The notes: a model not told the origin generated them from the letters alone. Shown: positions 44,216 through 56,368, counted from the first letter of the stretch. The stretch is DNA of 64,000 nt from Monodelphis domestica (GCF_027887165.1 NC_077231.1:125067987-125131986); one strand, 5' to 3'. Made by a program: numbers and translations.

Positions 44216-46340
44216 CAAACCTTCTAGGGGTCATTTCTCTTTTAATTTTACAAAAAGGCTATTGGAGTAAGGGGGTAGAAGCTGTTCTAGCCAGGAGAGG
44301 AACTGGGAGAAATAAAGAAAGCTAGGTTCTGCTGCCCCTGTTTTCCTTTATCAGTTTCTCTGCTGTGTCTTTTCCCTTTCCCTTCCCATCCAATAGATGA
44401 GCAATTTTATAGTAGGGTTTCTTTTTATTTTTTCCTAGCCACAAGTACCACCAGAAGGATGGAAGAGTAGCTTCTTTCTTCCTCCTCCAATTCTAATCAA
44501 ACCAGACATGAAACTTTGGGGAACTTTTGCCTCTTTGACCCTAAATGTTTTAGGACCGTGCTGAAAAAATTGACCAGAAGGGAAGAAATTGGAGCTAAGA
44601 TGGTTTATGAATAATATCACTAGTTCAAAACTTTCTCTTTTTGGCACCTGAGAGGTAAACTTATCTTAGCTCAGTTGTTTTAACTGAAATAGCCCCCTAA
44701 AACTGTTTAGAGGATATGGAAATGCATGAAAATTAATGAAATAATGGAAATTAATACTAATCTTATAGGTTTTTTTTAAAAGGTTACATTTGGGAGACAC
44801 TTTGAATTTTAAGTATAACAAAGCAATGAATATCCTCATCTCTTATTCCCAGATTCTAATAAAAGAAATCACAATCAGTGGATCCATCAGAGTTGGTATA
44901 TCATCTTATTTAGGGTGGTTTTAGAACTAATTTAGGGACTTCATTTCCCCCTGCAGGAATCAGTTTATAATTGAGTTGAATAGAAACTGCTTCAGCCACC
45001 AGGCTGGACAATCAAGGCAAAGCTGACCTGGGGCGATAAACAATATTCCAGGATTTCTTCTAGTCATCTGATATTCTGACCTAATTGACTTCTAGCTATC
45101 TTCCCGTTCTACAGGCTTCATAAGATTTCAGAACCAAATGACTTCAAAAGAGCAAATCTTTTCTTAGTCTATCCTGAATCTCCCAAGACTAGATTATTAG
45201 CTAGTCTGATCGCTGGTGCTTTCAAATACATACATGTCAACACTTTTGAAGATATGAAGACTTCTGGTTTCCTTAGCTTGGGTCAATAATTAGGGCAGAT
45301 CTTTACATAACATTATTTTATATAGACTTTACCAGCATTTAGAGACACATCATGATCCTCAAGCTAACTCTGCGACCTGACATACCCATCTAAGTTTCCC
45401 CTGATGATGGAGTTCTCTCTACTCCACATAGAGTGTGTAAGGCATTCAAAGGCACCTGAGTACACCTGAGCTAAGGCCAACCCCCAGCTACCTAATGGTC
45501 TGGGGAAGGCTAAAGGATGTCCATTTCACTGCTGTCTGAATTATTTTATAATAATATCACATTTATGAGCTGGTTTTTATTAGTTGTTTGCTTTTTTTTA
45601 AACATTGTTTTTTGTCAGGTAGAGTTTGCCTTTTGTTCAGAAAGCAATAAATATATGAAGCCCTAAGGATGAAGAAATGTATTGAATGGCTTACCTAAAC
45701 AGGTTTGCCTACCCCCCCCCCCCCACCACACAAGGGTAATTTATTATTCCTTGGGGAAATTCCCCATAGACCAACCTTTAGTTGGCTAGGAAACGAGGGG
45801 AGGGAGAAGAGTTGGGGGCTGGAGAAAGGCGAGGGTTGGGCTTTTGCTTTGTTTTTCCTATTCCTGTGATGTGTACCACCATTTTTACAGTCACCAAGGT
45901 TCACAGCCTAGAAGACATCTTCATCTTTTCACTTTCACTCACCCCCTCTGACAATCTTATTTTTAAGAAACCCTCAAGAATTCCTGAATCATCTTTGATA
46001 GGATTAGTTGATATAATCCAACCCTAAATATCCTTTTATCTTAGAAGTTTCTCCCATTGTATCTAGGCCTTTCCCAGGTGGACCCTAGCTGGAATCCTTG
46101 CCTCCATGTAAGTCAAGCAGTCATCCTTCCTTTCCTATACTCCCTAAAGGATATATAAGCCCCCAAGTTCTTCAGTTCAATTCCCATGATGAAGATTCCC
46201 TTTTGTGGTGCATTTTCTGGGACCCATAGCTCAGTATGTTATTGGTGTTGTGTGTGCCCATGACTCCATGGTGGCTATAAGAGCACTGTCTCCCATGCCC
46301 TGATTAAAGGCTTATTCTTTTGTTTTTTGCTGGTTCTGTT
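44216..46340. other. Mostly unassigned intergenic sequence
   Basis: About 2.1 kb. A poly-C run lies at 45,713-45,723. At about 46,150-46,320 a TATATAAG, a CCATG-rich block and ATTAAAGGCTTATTC suggest the 3' part of an LTR, but I found no paired ends. Confidence 0.35.
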
Positions 46341-46349
46341 TTTTTATTT

Positions 46350-46980
46350 TTGTATTTTCCAGGTTGACACCCCTCTTCTATCCAATCAATTCCAAAGTCT
46401 TGTTAATTATATCCCCACATCTATCCATCTGCCACAGTCTCTTTCTACTCCCAGAATAACCACAGTCCAGACCCTTATCATCTCAAGCCTAACTTATAGG
46501 CTTCCTTAAAATAAAAAAACACAAAAACCCCTTACTTTCTATTTTGGTAACAACTCTAAGACTTAAGGGCAAAGGCTAGGACTTGCCCAGGGTCAAAAAA
46601 CAGCTAAGAAATGTCTGAGATCAAATTTGAACTCAGGTCCTCCCAACTCCATGCCTGGTGCTCTATCTACTTTGCCACATAGCTGTCCCCTCAATGATAG
46701 TCTCCTAATTGGTGTCCCTGAATAGTCTTCTGAAACCCAATTGCCACACTCTGCTTTCTACTTCAGAAAACCCAACTCCTTTGGCAGTTAGAAATCTTCA
46801 CACTTTGGCTCTAAACTGTCTTTCTTGGATGGTTCCACATCTCCCTTCAGGTACTCTATGTTCCCAATACAACTTGACCTCCCTGCTGCTCCTTCCCCCA
46901 TCTCCCACCTACCTTCCTGCTTTTGTGCTGGTTGCTCATCAAGCCTCATTATTCACCTTTCTTACCTTCACTTTTTGGCA
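46350..46980 (+). repeat. L2 LINE split by a SINE
   Basis: Left part CCACATCTATCCATCTGCC and CCCTTATCATCTCAAGCC; right part TAGTCTCCTAATTGGTGTCC through AACTTGACCTCCCTGCTGCT. These are adjacent L2 blocks once the SINE at 46508-46691 is removed. Confidence 0.65.
46508..46691 (-). repeat. WSINE1-like SINE inside L2
   Basis: Reverse copy: CCTTACTTTCTATTTTGGTA, TTGCCCAGGGTCAAAAAACA, head CACATAGCTGTCCCC. Confidence 0.8.
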
Positions 46981-47019
46981 AAGTAAAAACAAAAGATATC
47001 AACAGTTTTTTTCTTTTTT

Positions 47020-47690
47020 TAAAGGACTGATGTTGAAAAAAATTATAGCAGCTGTTTTTGTAATGGCAAAGACCTAGAAACCAAAGGGATCAGGGGCAGC
47101 TGGGTAGCTCAGTAGATTGAGTCAGGCCTAGAGATGGGAGGTCCTGGGTTCAAATCTGGCCTCAGACACTTCCCATCTGTGTGACCCTGGGCAAGTCACT
47201 TAACTCCCATTGCCTAGCCCTTACCACTCTTCTGCCTTGGAACCAATACACAGTATTGATTCCAAGACAGAAGGTAAGGGTTAAAAAAAAAAAGAAACCA
47301 AAGAGATGCCACTAATTCAGGAATGACAATAGAACAAATTATGGCCTATGACTTGTATGGACCAATGCAAAGTGCAATGAGCAGAACCAGGAAAATAAGG
47401 TATATAATAACAACAGGAATACAAAGACAAACAATTGAGACAGAACAAATGACTGATGCAATGATCAATTGTGATTCTAGAGATCTGATGATGAACTATG
47501 GTATTCACCTGTTCTGACAGAAGTGATGAGATCGAGATACAGAATGAGACATACATTTTTGGGAATGGGCAAAGTGAGAATTTGTTTTGCTTGACTATGG
47601 GTATTTGTTACAAGGTTGAATTGTTTTTCAGTGGTAGGGTGGGGTGGAAGGGATAGAAAAAACATGCCTGTTAATTGAAATTTTAATTCA
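47020..47690 (+). repeat. L1 3' end split by a SINE
   Basis: Left: ATTATAGCAGCTGTTTTTGT. Right, from 47308: CAAATTATGGCCTATGACTT, AATGAGCAGAACCAGG, to the L1 end near 47,690. Same L1 subfamily as 39,780-40,435. Confidence 0.7.
47091..47292 (+). repeat. WSINE1-like SINE with target-site duplication
   Basis: Full copy with A-tail between direct repeats AGAAACCAAAG[G/A]GAT ending at 47,090 and starting at 47,293. Confidence 0.9.
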
Positions 47691-47694
47691 ATGA

Positions 47695-47860
47695 AAATTA
47701 ATCAAAATAAATGAGTTAATAAAAAGATTGAGGTATCTATTAATTGGGGAATGGCAGAATAAATTAAAGCAGATGAATATGATGAAATGCTTTTGTACTT
47801 TGAGAAATGATGAATGGGGTAGTTTCAGATGAATCTGGGAAAAGCTCCAGCCCCGTCACA
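47695..47860 (+). repeat. L1 ORF2-end fragment
   Basis: ATTAATTGGGGAATGGCAGA, GAATATGATGAAATGCTTTT and AGTTTCAGATGAATCTGGG. Confidence 0.6.
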
Positions 47861-48486
47861 GAATAGCCCATCAGCCTAGACACCATGTCCTGAAAGGAGA
47901 CAACTTAGCTGAACAGGAGTACACTTTCTCCTAATGTAAACTTGGTGGGGATTTCTTGAAGAAAAGTGGTCCTTTAAGGAAGAGGAATCAGGATGTATCT
48001 CACATCTGCCATCTGTTCTCTATCTAGATATGTCAGTATCTTTGTGATACAAATTTGAATCTACTCTTTCTAGGGACTAGTTGCACAGGTGGAAGATTGC
48101 ACTCTCTGAGACAGTTGGGAAAGGAGAACTGAGAATTGAATTGTGACTTACTTATTCCTAGAGCCTGTGATCAAATGAACTATTTTTGTCTGTTCTATAG
48201 TACTCTTGACTCACATATAATAAACCTCGCAGTCTATTAGTGTTGACATCAACAGCTATGGATCTGTTCATATCTATAAATGCAATTCTCCTCAATTCAA
48301 GGTTGGTTCCTATGTGGGAAGGCATCATGTTGGGAAGACCAGAGTTGCATGGCCAGTATGTGGCCGAGGGAAGACAGGAGACAGGCCTATTCACTAGTAC
48401 TCCAGTATTGCTTTTCACTACTTTTCACATGCTGGCTTTCAAATTACTCAGTTGAAAGCATACTTATAGTAACAGATACATAGTCA
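47861..48486. other. No recognised feature
   Basis: About 630 bases; mirrored short frames at 48,158-48,483 overlap on both strands and look like chance. Confidence 0.4.
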
Positions 48487-48645
48487 GGGCTTCAAGATTT
48501 GCAAAGCACTTTACAAACATGATGCTAAATTCTCCAAGATAAATACTACAGGCATAATTACTGTTAAAGATGAGGAGACTGAGGTTAACTGACTATTAGC
48601 ACATGGTTTTACAACTAGTGTTAATAACAGAGTTTAAATATAAAC
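48487..48645 (-). repeat. MIR-type SINE
   Basis: TTTGCAAAGCACTTTACAAA, AAAGATGAGGAGACTGAGGT, GTTTTACAACTAGTG. Confidence 0.65.
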
Positions 48646-48650
48646 TGTAA

Positions 48651-48893
48651 GCACTTAGGTGATGCAGTAGATAGAGCACTGGACCAGGAGACAGGAAAAG
48701 TCATCTTCTTGAGTTCAAATCTGGCCTCAGACACTTATTATCCAGCAGACTCTGGACAAGTCACTTAACCTGTTTGCCTCAGTTTCCTCGTTTGTAAAAT
48801 GAGCTGGAGAAGGAAATGGCAAACCACTCCATTATCTTTGTCAAGAAAACCCCATATAGTGTCATGAAGAGTCGGATGTGACTGAGCAACAAT
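48651..48893 (+). repeat. MAR1-like SINE, full length
   Basis: From TTAGGTGATGCAGTAGATAG to AAGAGTCGGATGTGACTGAG with all internal landmarks. Confidence 0.9.
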
Positions 48894-49569
48894 AAATGCT
48901 GCCTCACTTTGAAAAGTCCCTAAGGGGGAGGAAAGTCCCTATGCAGTGATGAATGGGGCAAATTCTAGAAAGGTTAATGGAATATGGTCTTATCTTGTTG
49001 CCATTAGAAAAGGCCCATGTGTAGTCAGCATATCAAGATGTCAACATCAAGAAATTTGAAGATAACAAAAATGCATTGCGTTAGGGCTAGAAATCACACT
49101 TTTAAAAAGGTAGGACTTTCAGTCTCTTATTCAAAGGCTATCAAGTCATTCTAGAGAAAACAAAGATATTTGTCATGTTGGGGTCACTCTAAATTCACGA
49201 TATTTCACCTTAACTAAGCCTTCAACTGTGTTTGGATGATATTTATCTCTTGTACATTTTTATCCACTTCACCAAAATAGTGGTTCTAAATGGTTTAATC
49301 TAAGCACCCAACTGTGCCCCTACCTCTTTTCACTCACTTTGCTGAGAACCATACAGTATGAGTTTCCTCAGCTTTCTCAAAATATGCCTGTGTTGTTAGT
49401 CAGCCACTCCTCTATTCTCCTAGTTATCAGTATCAATTCTACTAGCACTCTAATTTTCTCTTCTTCCTACTCCAAATAAGCTCAGGGCTCTTCCATCTAT
49501 GAAATATTTTGTCAGGTCTGTTGAGGCCCTCCAACTGCTTACTATCCTTATTCCTTCAGTCAGCACCAA
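48894..49569. other. No recognised feature
   Basis: About 680 bases with no assignable repeat or exon. Confidence 0.4.
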
Positions 49570-50474
49570 ATTTCTCAAAAAGTTAGTCTAACCAAATGGT
49601 CAAAGGATACGAACAAGTAATTTTCAGGTGAAGAAATCAAAGCTATTAATAATCATATAAAAATGTTCTAAATCACTCTTGATTAGAGAAGTACAAATTA
49701 CAACTCTGAGGTACTCCCTTATACCTATCAGACTGGCCAATATGACAGTGAAGTGATAAATGTTGGAGGGGATGTGGCAAAATTGGGACAAATGGAGGGC
49801 AATTTGGAACTATGCCCTTTGACCCATCAATTTCACTACTGGGTGTGTATCCCAAAGGGACAAGAAAAGGGAAAAGAGTCCTACTTGTATAAAAATATGT
49901 ATAGCACCCTTTTCTATGGTGGCAAAGAATTGGAAACTGAGTATCTGTCCATCTAGTGGGGAAAGGCCAAGCAAATTGTGGTAATGACACGATTGTCCTG
50001 TAAGGAATGATGAACAGGATGATTTTAGAAAGAGCTGGGAAAGACCAACATGAACTGAGACAGAGTTAAATAAGTAGAACCAGAAGAACATTCTACACGT
50101 TAGGAGCAATACTGTATGATGAGTGGCTGTGCTAATTACTCTCAGCAATACAATGATCTCAGGCACTTGGGAAGGACTTGAGACAAAGAAGGCTCTCCAC
50201 CTCCAGAGGAAGAGCTGTTGGAGTCAGCATGCTCTTTTTCACTATTTTGTATTTGAGGGTTTGGGCTTTATAGGAGTATTGGCTTACAACAATGAACAAT
50301 ATGAAAATAGGTCTTGCATGATAATACAAGTAGAACCTAGATCAAATTGCTTCCCATCTCCAAGAAGGGGGCGGGGAGAGGGGGACAATTGGGATCTTGT
50401 AATTTCAGAAAACTTATACATTGCTATTACAGGTAACTGATAACATAAAATATCTTTTTAAAAAGTATAGTCTA
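49570..50474 (+). repeat. L1 3' end (older subfamily)
   Basis: ORF2 C-terminal region from AACCAAATGGTCAAAGGATA through GGGGATGTGGCAAAATTGGG, AACATGAACTGAGACAGAG and a 3'UTR ending in ATATCTTTTTAAAAAG. Frame broken. Confidence 0.75.
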
Positions 50475-51293
50475 AGATTGGCTAACATGACAGCAAAGGA
50501 AAGTAATGAATGCTGGAGGGGATGTGGCAAAGTAGGGACATTAATTCATTGCTGGTGGAGTTGTGAATTGATCCAACCATTCTGGAGGGCAATTTGGAAC
50601 TATGCCCAAAGGTCGACAAAAGAATATCTACCCTTTGACCCAGCCATAGCACTGCTGGGTCTGTACCCCAAAGAGATAATGGACACAAAGACTTGTACAA
50701 AAATATTCATAGCTGCGCTCTTTGTGGTGGCCCAAAACTGGAAAACGAGGGGATGCCCATCAATTGGGGAATGGCTGAACAAACTGTGGTATATGTTGGT
50801 GATGGAGTACTATTGTGCTCAAAGGAATAATAAAGTGGAGGAATTCCATGGAGACTGGAACAACCTCCAGGAAGTGATGCAGAGCGAGAGGAGCAGAACC
50901 AGGAGAACATTGTACACAGAGACAAACACACTGTGGTATAATCGAATGTAATGGACTTCTCCATTAGTGGCGGTGTAATGTCCCTGAACAATCTGCAGGG
51001 ATCTAGGAGAAAAAAACACTATTCATAAGCAAAGGATAAACTATGGGAGTGGAAACACCGAGGAAAAGCAACTGCCTGAATACAGCAGTTGAGGGGACAT
51101 GACAGAGGAGAGACTCTAAATGAACACTCTAATGCAAATATTATCAACAAAGCAATGGGTTCAAATCAAGAAAACATCTAATGCCCAGTGGACTTACGCG
51201 TTGGCTATGGGGGGTGGGGGGAGGAAAAGAAAATGATCTATGTCTTTAATGAATAATGCTTGGAAATGATCAAATAAAATATATTAAAAAAAA
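50475..51293 (+). repeat. Young 5'-truncated L1 with target-site duplication
   Basis: Direct repeats AAAAGTATAGTCTA at 50461-50474 and 51294-51307 flank it. The ORF2 C-terminus is open to its stop at 50951: NECWRGCGKVGTLIHCWW with the cysteine-rich motif, then FDPAIALLGLYPKE, FIAALFVVAQNW, EYYCAQRNNKVEEF, ending WYNRM. It is followed by about 340 bases of 3'UTR and a poly(A) run (51,284 on). Sequence before 50475 is target, so the 176-codon frame starts in flank. This is the least decayed L1 in the window. Confidence 0.9.
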
Positions 51294-51307
51294 AAAAGTA
51301 TAGTCTA

Positions 51308-51559
51308 CCCTCACTACTGCAACTTCCTCAAACCCTTCTCATTTCTTGTCATCTGGCTTTTGTCTTTCTGGCAGTACCTGAAGACTATTCTTATGGCTGA
51401 CACGAGTTGGTTCAGTTGGGTCATAGTTTTCTTCCTTTGTCCAATAACCATTTTCATTTGTTATAAGATCTGATACAAGACAAGGTTTGTGTATGGTTTA
51501 TTCTGCTTGGACCCGCAATTTTATTGGTATGGAGAACTTCTTGGGAAGCAGCTTAATCT
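51308..51559. other. No recognised feature
   Basis: Short unassigned stretch; begins with an L2-like CCTCACTACTGCAACTTCCTC. Confidence 0.35.
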
Positions 51560-51655
51560 TGAAGAATAGCCTGGGGTCCCATGGCTGGTATGTGTCAGAA
51601 GTAGGCCTTGAACCCCAGACATCCTAACTCGGAGATACCTGCTCTTTAATCTACC
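51560..51655 (-). repeat. MIR-type SINE fragment
   Basis: GGCTGGTATGTGTCAGAAGT, AGGCCTTGAACCCCAGACAT, TGCTCTTTAATCTACC. Confidence 0.6.
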
Positions 51656-51779
51656 CCAATAAGCTAGGGCAGATCATTCCACAGGAAAGACCAACTGTAT
51701 GCCAAGAGCAATGAGAACCAGGATAATTCAATGTTAAAGAAGCTAAATGAGTCATTCCAATACAGTGGTGGGAGAAAGG

Positions 51780-52060
51780 AAAGGGAAAGGGAGGCAAGGT
51801 GAAACTTCTTAATGGAAGCCTGGAGCAGGAAGTGGAGCCAGCCAAGGAAATGATTGAGTCTACAGAGGGAAAAGAGGGCAAAGTGTAATGGTAGTCAGGA
51901 AAGGAAACAGTGTCCAAAGAAAGGGGTGGTCAACAGTGCCAGACGTCACAGTGAAGTCCAGTGGGACAGAGGCCGAAGAAGACAAAAAACAAACTTTTGG
52001 ATTTGGGTAACTAGGATAAGGACTACACTTGTCATTTCATTCTAGAGAACTCTCTGGACT
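51780..52060 (-). repeat. L2 LINE fragment, inner part
   Basis: GGTGGTCAACAGTGCCAGAC, TCACAGTGAAGTCCAGTGGG and TTTGGATTTGGGTAACTAGG match the reversed L2 block 'gtcaacagtgtcaaatgctgcagagaggtc'. Confidence 0.5.
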
Positions 52061-52167
52061 CCCTCCACCAATGGAGCTGACACATTCTCACCCTTATGGT
52101 CACATCATGCTCTCTGGGGTGTTGAAAGATTAAGCTGAATTTTCCTAGGGTGATCCAGCCAGTGTGG

Positions 52168-52428
52168 ACCATGTAGTTGCTTAGTCAGTTAGTCATGTTT
52201 GACATTGACATTTTGTAACCCTATTTGGGGTTTTCTTGGCAAAGATACTGGAGAGGTTTGCCGTTTCCTTCTCCAGTTCATTTGACAAATGAGGAAATGG
52301 AAGCAAACAAGGTTAAGTGACTTATGCAGGGTCACCCAGCATTATCTGAGGCCCATTTGAATTCAGGATGAGTTCAAGATGCTCAGTCTTCCTGACTCCA
52401 AGTCCAGTATTCTATCCTTTTCCCCAAC
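52168..52428 (-). repeat. MAR1-like SINE
   Basis: CATTTTGTAACCCTATTTGG, GGCAAAGATACTGGAGAGG, GTTTCCTTCTCCAGTTCATT, GTCTTCCTGACTCCAAGTCC. Confidence 0.85.
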
Positions 52429-53109
52429 TAATTGTTGTTCCATAGACTAGACCTGAACCCAGGACTTACTGATTTCAACTTTTTGTACACTCTCCTATGC
52501 TGTCTTTGGAAGACCAAAAAATCTGTATTAACTATGTTTCTACTAACTCAAATGCCTACTGCTCTCTACCTCACTAAGTAAAGACATAATCATTTGCCTA
52601 TAGAACATTCTGAAGGGCTCTACAAATGCATATAAGACAACCCAATTTGGAATAGAGGCAAAATTTGATCCTTTTTTTTTAAGACCAGATACCTTCTTTC
52701 TTTTATGCTCTGTCTGACTATATATCAGCATATACAAGACTAGCAGGATAGTGAACCCAGCAACTGGTAATTTATGAAATTCCCTATTAGGGTCTCATAG
52801 CTGCACCCTATTCTAGAGCCACAACTCCTAACCTTGGTCAGTTATCTTGCAAATGTTTACCTCAACATTTTATCTCCTTAAGATATCTCATTTTATGCTT
52901 TTAAGTCTATTTGTCAGCTCTAACATTATATTCAAGCAAAGGCTTGCTGACCCTTTGTCAGGGTTTGTAGAGGGAACTTATATATTAGATAGAGGAAGAA
53001 CTAGGTAACCTCTAAGTTCTCTTTCAATTCTGTGATTGATATTTTGGGTGTGGACATTCTTTCATCAGAGAGAAGTATGTTCTGCACAATCATGCTTTCG
53101 TTATTGTTG
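52429..53109. other. No recognised feature
   Basis: About 680 AT-rich bases; nothing assignable. Confidence 0.4.
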
Positions 53110-53350
53110 TTATTAGACTACTATGTTGATAATAAGAATAATAAAACTTCTGAAATCTTAGAGCACTTTAATGTTTACAAGGCACCTTTCACACATTATT
53201 ATCCCCATTTTACAGATTAGGAAACTGATATTTGGAAAAGTAAAGTGACTTGCCTAGGGTATGATGCTAGAAAGTATCAGAGATGGTATTAGGATTCAAG
53301 TCTTTTCTGACTCCAGATCAGCATTTTTTCTCTATGCTAACTGCTTCTCA
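53110..53350 (-). repeat. MIR-type SINE
   Basis: TTATTATCCCCATTTTACAG, ATTAGGAAACTGATATTTGG, AGTGACTTGCCTAGGG, GATTCAAGTCTTTTCTGACT. Confidence 0.75.
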
Positions 53351-53744
53351 TAATGATAAATAAACAATACAGTAGATATTTCCTACATGGCATTTGAAAA
53401 ATTAAACTGTTGAGAATATATCTGACAACCTTGTCTATTTTCACCATGGGGAGAGGAAGTTCTAAGGGCAAGGAAGGAAGTGTCACAGGGCAGTGTCACA
53501 ACCTAGACTCCTTTTAATCTGATCTCCACTGTGCCCTTAGTATCATCATTCCAGCAAAAAATAATGAAGAAAAAACTAGAGCACAAAGTAAAATTTCCCA
53601 TTTAGAACTACAAATATATTTCACCAAGGAGAGAGCAAAATAATCACCTTTTCCCCCACCCCACACAATGGCTATAGAGGTCTACAGGACAGATACTAAC
53701 ACCAAGACCTGGGCAGTTACATTGCTAATGTTTGAGTCTCCATT

Positions 53745-53968
53745 CTCCGATTACAAGGTTAAACACTGGACTTGGATTTAGGAAGACTGAATCTTGCCTC
53801 AGGTATTTGCTAGCCATGGGACTGAACCTCTCTCAGCCCATGTTTCCCCATTTGTGAAATGAAAATAAGACCTACCACATAAGGTTATTGTGAGGATCAA
53901 ACACATAAAAAGCGCTTTTAAAAGCCTCAAAATGCATTTAGGCATTATTAGCAATTAGCATTAGTATT
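53745..53968 (+). repeat. MIR/THER1 SINE
   Basis: GGATTTAGGAAGACTGAATC, CCATTTGTGAAATGAAAATA, AAGGTTATTGTGAGGATCAA, AAAGCGCTTTTAAAAGCC. Confidence 0.75.
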
Positions 53969-54059
53969 CAACAAAACTGGATAATTTCTAGATATATACT
54001 TATTAAATAGGACTTGATCTCAAAAAATCAACCATTAATAGCTAGACAATAATATTAAT

Positions 54060-54520
54060 AACTCCTCTCTTTATAGTAATCAGAAGTTAGAAATGACCTA
54101 CATGTATAAAGAAATTAAAGAATGGCTGAAAAATTATAGTGCATTAATATAATGGAGTATTATAATGCCATAAAAAATAAATATTAAATATTAATATTGT
54201 CAATGTAGAATCTAGAAACCCCCAACTTGTAGCCTAGTAAGATCTGATGAAACAAGCTAGTCCTAAAACTTGGGGTTCATCAGATTTTACTAGGCTACAA
54301 ATTGGGATTTCTAGATTCCACCCTGACAATATTAAATATCTTTAAAATACAGTATTAAGTAATATATTAATAAATAATATTAAATAAATATAATAAACAT
54401 ATACATATAAATTATACAAGGATGTAAAAAGACAACTGATGAATTATACATTATCCTAGAATGGAAATCAGCAAAACCAGAACTACAACCTAATTACAAG
54501 GAAGAAGGGCAGAACTGGGG
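54060..54520 (+). repeat. Old L1 ORF2-end, split by a fold-back element
   Basis: Left part AATGGCTGAAAAATTATAGT and ATAATGGAGTATTATAATGC; right part GGAAATCAGCAAAACCAGAA with CTAATTACAAGGAAGAA. Diverged. Confidence 0.5.
54192..54333. mobile_element. Fold-back element (MITE-like), 142 bp
   Basis: Arms 54192-54251 and 54277-54333 are inverted copies (TAGCCTAGTAAGATCTGATG against CATCAGATTTTACTAGGCTA), closing a 25-base loop. The right arm is repeated at 62,490-62,555. No coding sequence. Exact ends are blurred because the flanks are also TA-rich and palindromic. Confidence 0.7.
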
Positions 54521-55224
54521 GGAGCTGGGGTTGGGGGTGGGGAGAAGGGAAAAAGGACCAAAGGGGTAGGCCTGCATACCTTATGAAGATATCTTCTTAG
54601 CTTGTTTGTATATACAAGTTCCTCCTTGTAACAGGTTAAGGGTTTTATGTAAGATTTTTTGCTTCTTTTTGGTAAGTTTATTTCTTTGTATTCTGAGTTA
54701 TTAACAGTTATTATTATTTCTGTGCACAAAGATATGGACCCTTTCCTAGCTTGACAAACACAATGATTCCTAGTTAGGCTTCCAACAACCTCCAACTCCC
54801 CATGACTGTGACCCTCCTCTAGATTTGCAAGATCTATGTGGTACTCCTCAGGAATCTCACACTGTGAAAATGCCTGGTAAACAGAATTAGAAAGACACTA
54901 GGATCAGCAAGACTTCCAAAGAGAAAGGGGGAAGGGAGGGGTCATAAATTCCTGGGGCTTCAAAGGAGTAGCGGTAGAGATGCTGACATAGATGCAACTT
55001 CTCTCACCTGCTCTGGATGGAAAGCATATTACTAGGGATAAGCTCCTTTCCATCTCTGAGACTATAATTTTCCCTCCTAGTTGGGGGATGAAAGAAGAGG
55101 GGGAAATAATAAGGCAAAAAAAGGGTGCATTGTTTTTCCTTAGGACTGGGGGAATAGAGCTGGAGTTGGGTAGCCTAAGGGGAATTTGAGCAGGCCAATG
55201 CAAAACAAGCCTTCTGGACCTAGA
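54521..55224. other. No recognised feature
   Basis: About 700 bases, G-rich at 54,515-54,560; no named repeat or exon. Confidence 0.4.
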
Positions 55225-56090
55225 AAGGATAACCCCCAGAGATCACTTGACCGACCAATTAACTAGCACCAATTATGTGCCAGGAACTCAGCTCAGCTTT
55301 GGAGATGCAGAGAAAGGTAAAAAGTATTCCAAGCTTTCAAGGAGTTCACAGTCAAATGGGGTTAGACAACAAGAAAACAAATTTATAGAAGAATTTGAGG
55401 GGAAGGCACTAGTCAGGGCACATCGGAAAAGGTTTTCTGTAGAAGATTTTAGCCAGGGAAGACAAGGGTAGATGAGGAGGATTCTAGGAATGGGAACAGC
55501 CGGTGAATGGAGAGGTGGAGTGTCTTGTGTTGGGAATAGCAGGGTGGCCAATGACATAGGAAGGAAGAGTATGTGAAGGGGGATTAAGGTGTTAAGAAGC
55601 CTGGAGAGATATAAAGAGACCAGGCTATAAAGGACTTTAAAAAGCCATGGGGGGTTGGGGGGGCAGCTGGGTGGCTCAGTGGATTGAGAGCCAAGCCTAG
55701 AGACAAGAGGTCCTGGGTTCAAATGTGACCTCAGATACTTCCCAGCTGTGTGACCCTGGGCAAGTCACTTGACCCCCATTGCCTAGCCCTTACCACTCTT
55801 CTGCCTTAGAATCAATACACAGTATTGACTCCAAGACAGAAGGTAAGGGTTAAAAAAAAAAAAGCCATCCTGGAGGCAGTAGATAATCACTATTGTTTGT
55901 ATATGGCGGTAATATGGTCAGACCATGAGTTTTAAAAGATTAAGTTAACAGCTGAATGGAATCTGGGGAGAGATTTGAGGCAGGGAGACTGACCAGTCAG
56001 CAACTGCAAGAGTTGAGATGGGAGGGGATAACAATCTGCACCCCAGTGGTAGAAGTATCAGCAGGTCAGTCAATAAACTTGTAAATACCA
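55225..56090 (-). repeat. L2 LINE split by a SINE
   Basis: Reverse L2 from its 3' end: CACCAATTATGTGCCAGGAA, TTCAAGGAGTTCACAGTC, GGAATAGCAGGGTGGCCAAT, CCAGGCTATAAAGGACTTTA, then after the SINE CCATCCTGGAGGCAGTAG, GGTAATATGGTCAGACCATG and GGCAGGGAGACTGACCAG. Confidence 0.7.
55649..55860 (+). repeat. WSINE1-like SINE with target-site duplication
   Basis: Near-consensus copy (GGGCAGCTGGGTGGCTCAGT to GACAGAAGGTAAGGGTT, A-tail) between AAAGCCAT at 55641-55648 and 55861-55868. It is preceded by a G-rich 12-base filler. It looks recent. Confidence 0.9.
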
Positions 56091-56103
56091 GCTATGTGCT
56101 AGG

Positions 56104-56368
56104 CCACCTGGCAGCTTGATGGAAAAGTAAATAGAGTGCTCCGCCTGGAATCAGGAAGAAGTGAATTCAAGTCCTGCCTCACACATTTACTAGCTGTGGG
56201 ATTCCAGGCAAATCACTTAAGCTCTAGTTGCTTCACTTTCCTCAGCTGCAGAATGGGGATAATAACAGTCCCTTTCTCAAAGGATTGCTGCAAAGATCAA
56301 ATGAGATCATATTTATAAAGGCCATCAGCACATAGTAGGTCCTGGTTAAATGCTTGTTCCCTTTCCTG
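56104..56368 (+). repeat. MIR/THER1 SINE, full length
   Basis: CTCCGCCTGGAATCAGGAAG, TACTAGCTGTGGGATTCC, CTGCAGAATGGGGATAATAA, CATAGTAGGTCCTGGTTAAA. Confidence 0.8.

Noticed and set aside
46070-46340. Possible LTR (TATATAAG ... ATTAAAGGC)
   Set aside because: No TG/CA ends with matching direct repeats could be found, so it was left as unassigned sequence.
50421-50951. 176-codon open frame as a host gene
   Set aside because: Its body is the L1 ORF2 C-terminus; the first codons belong to the target sequence.
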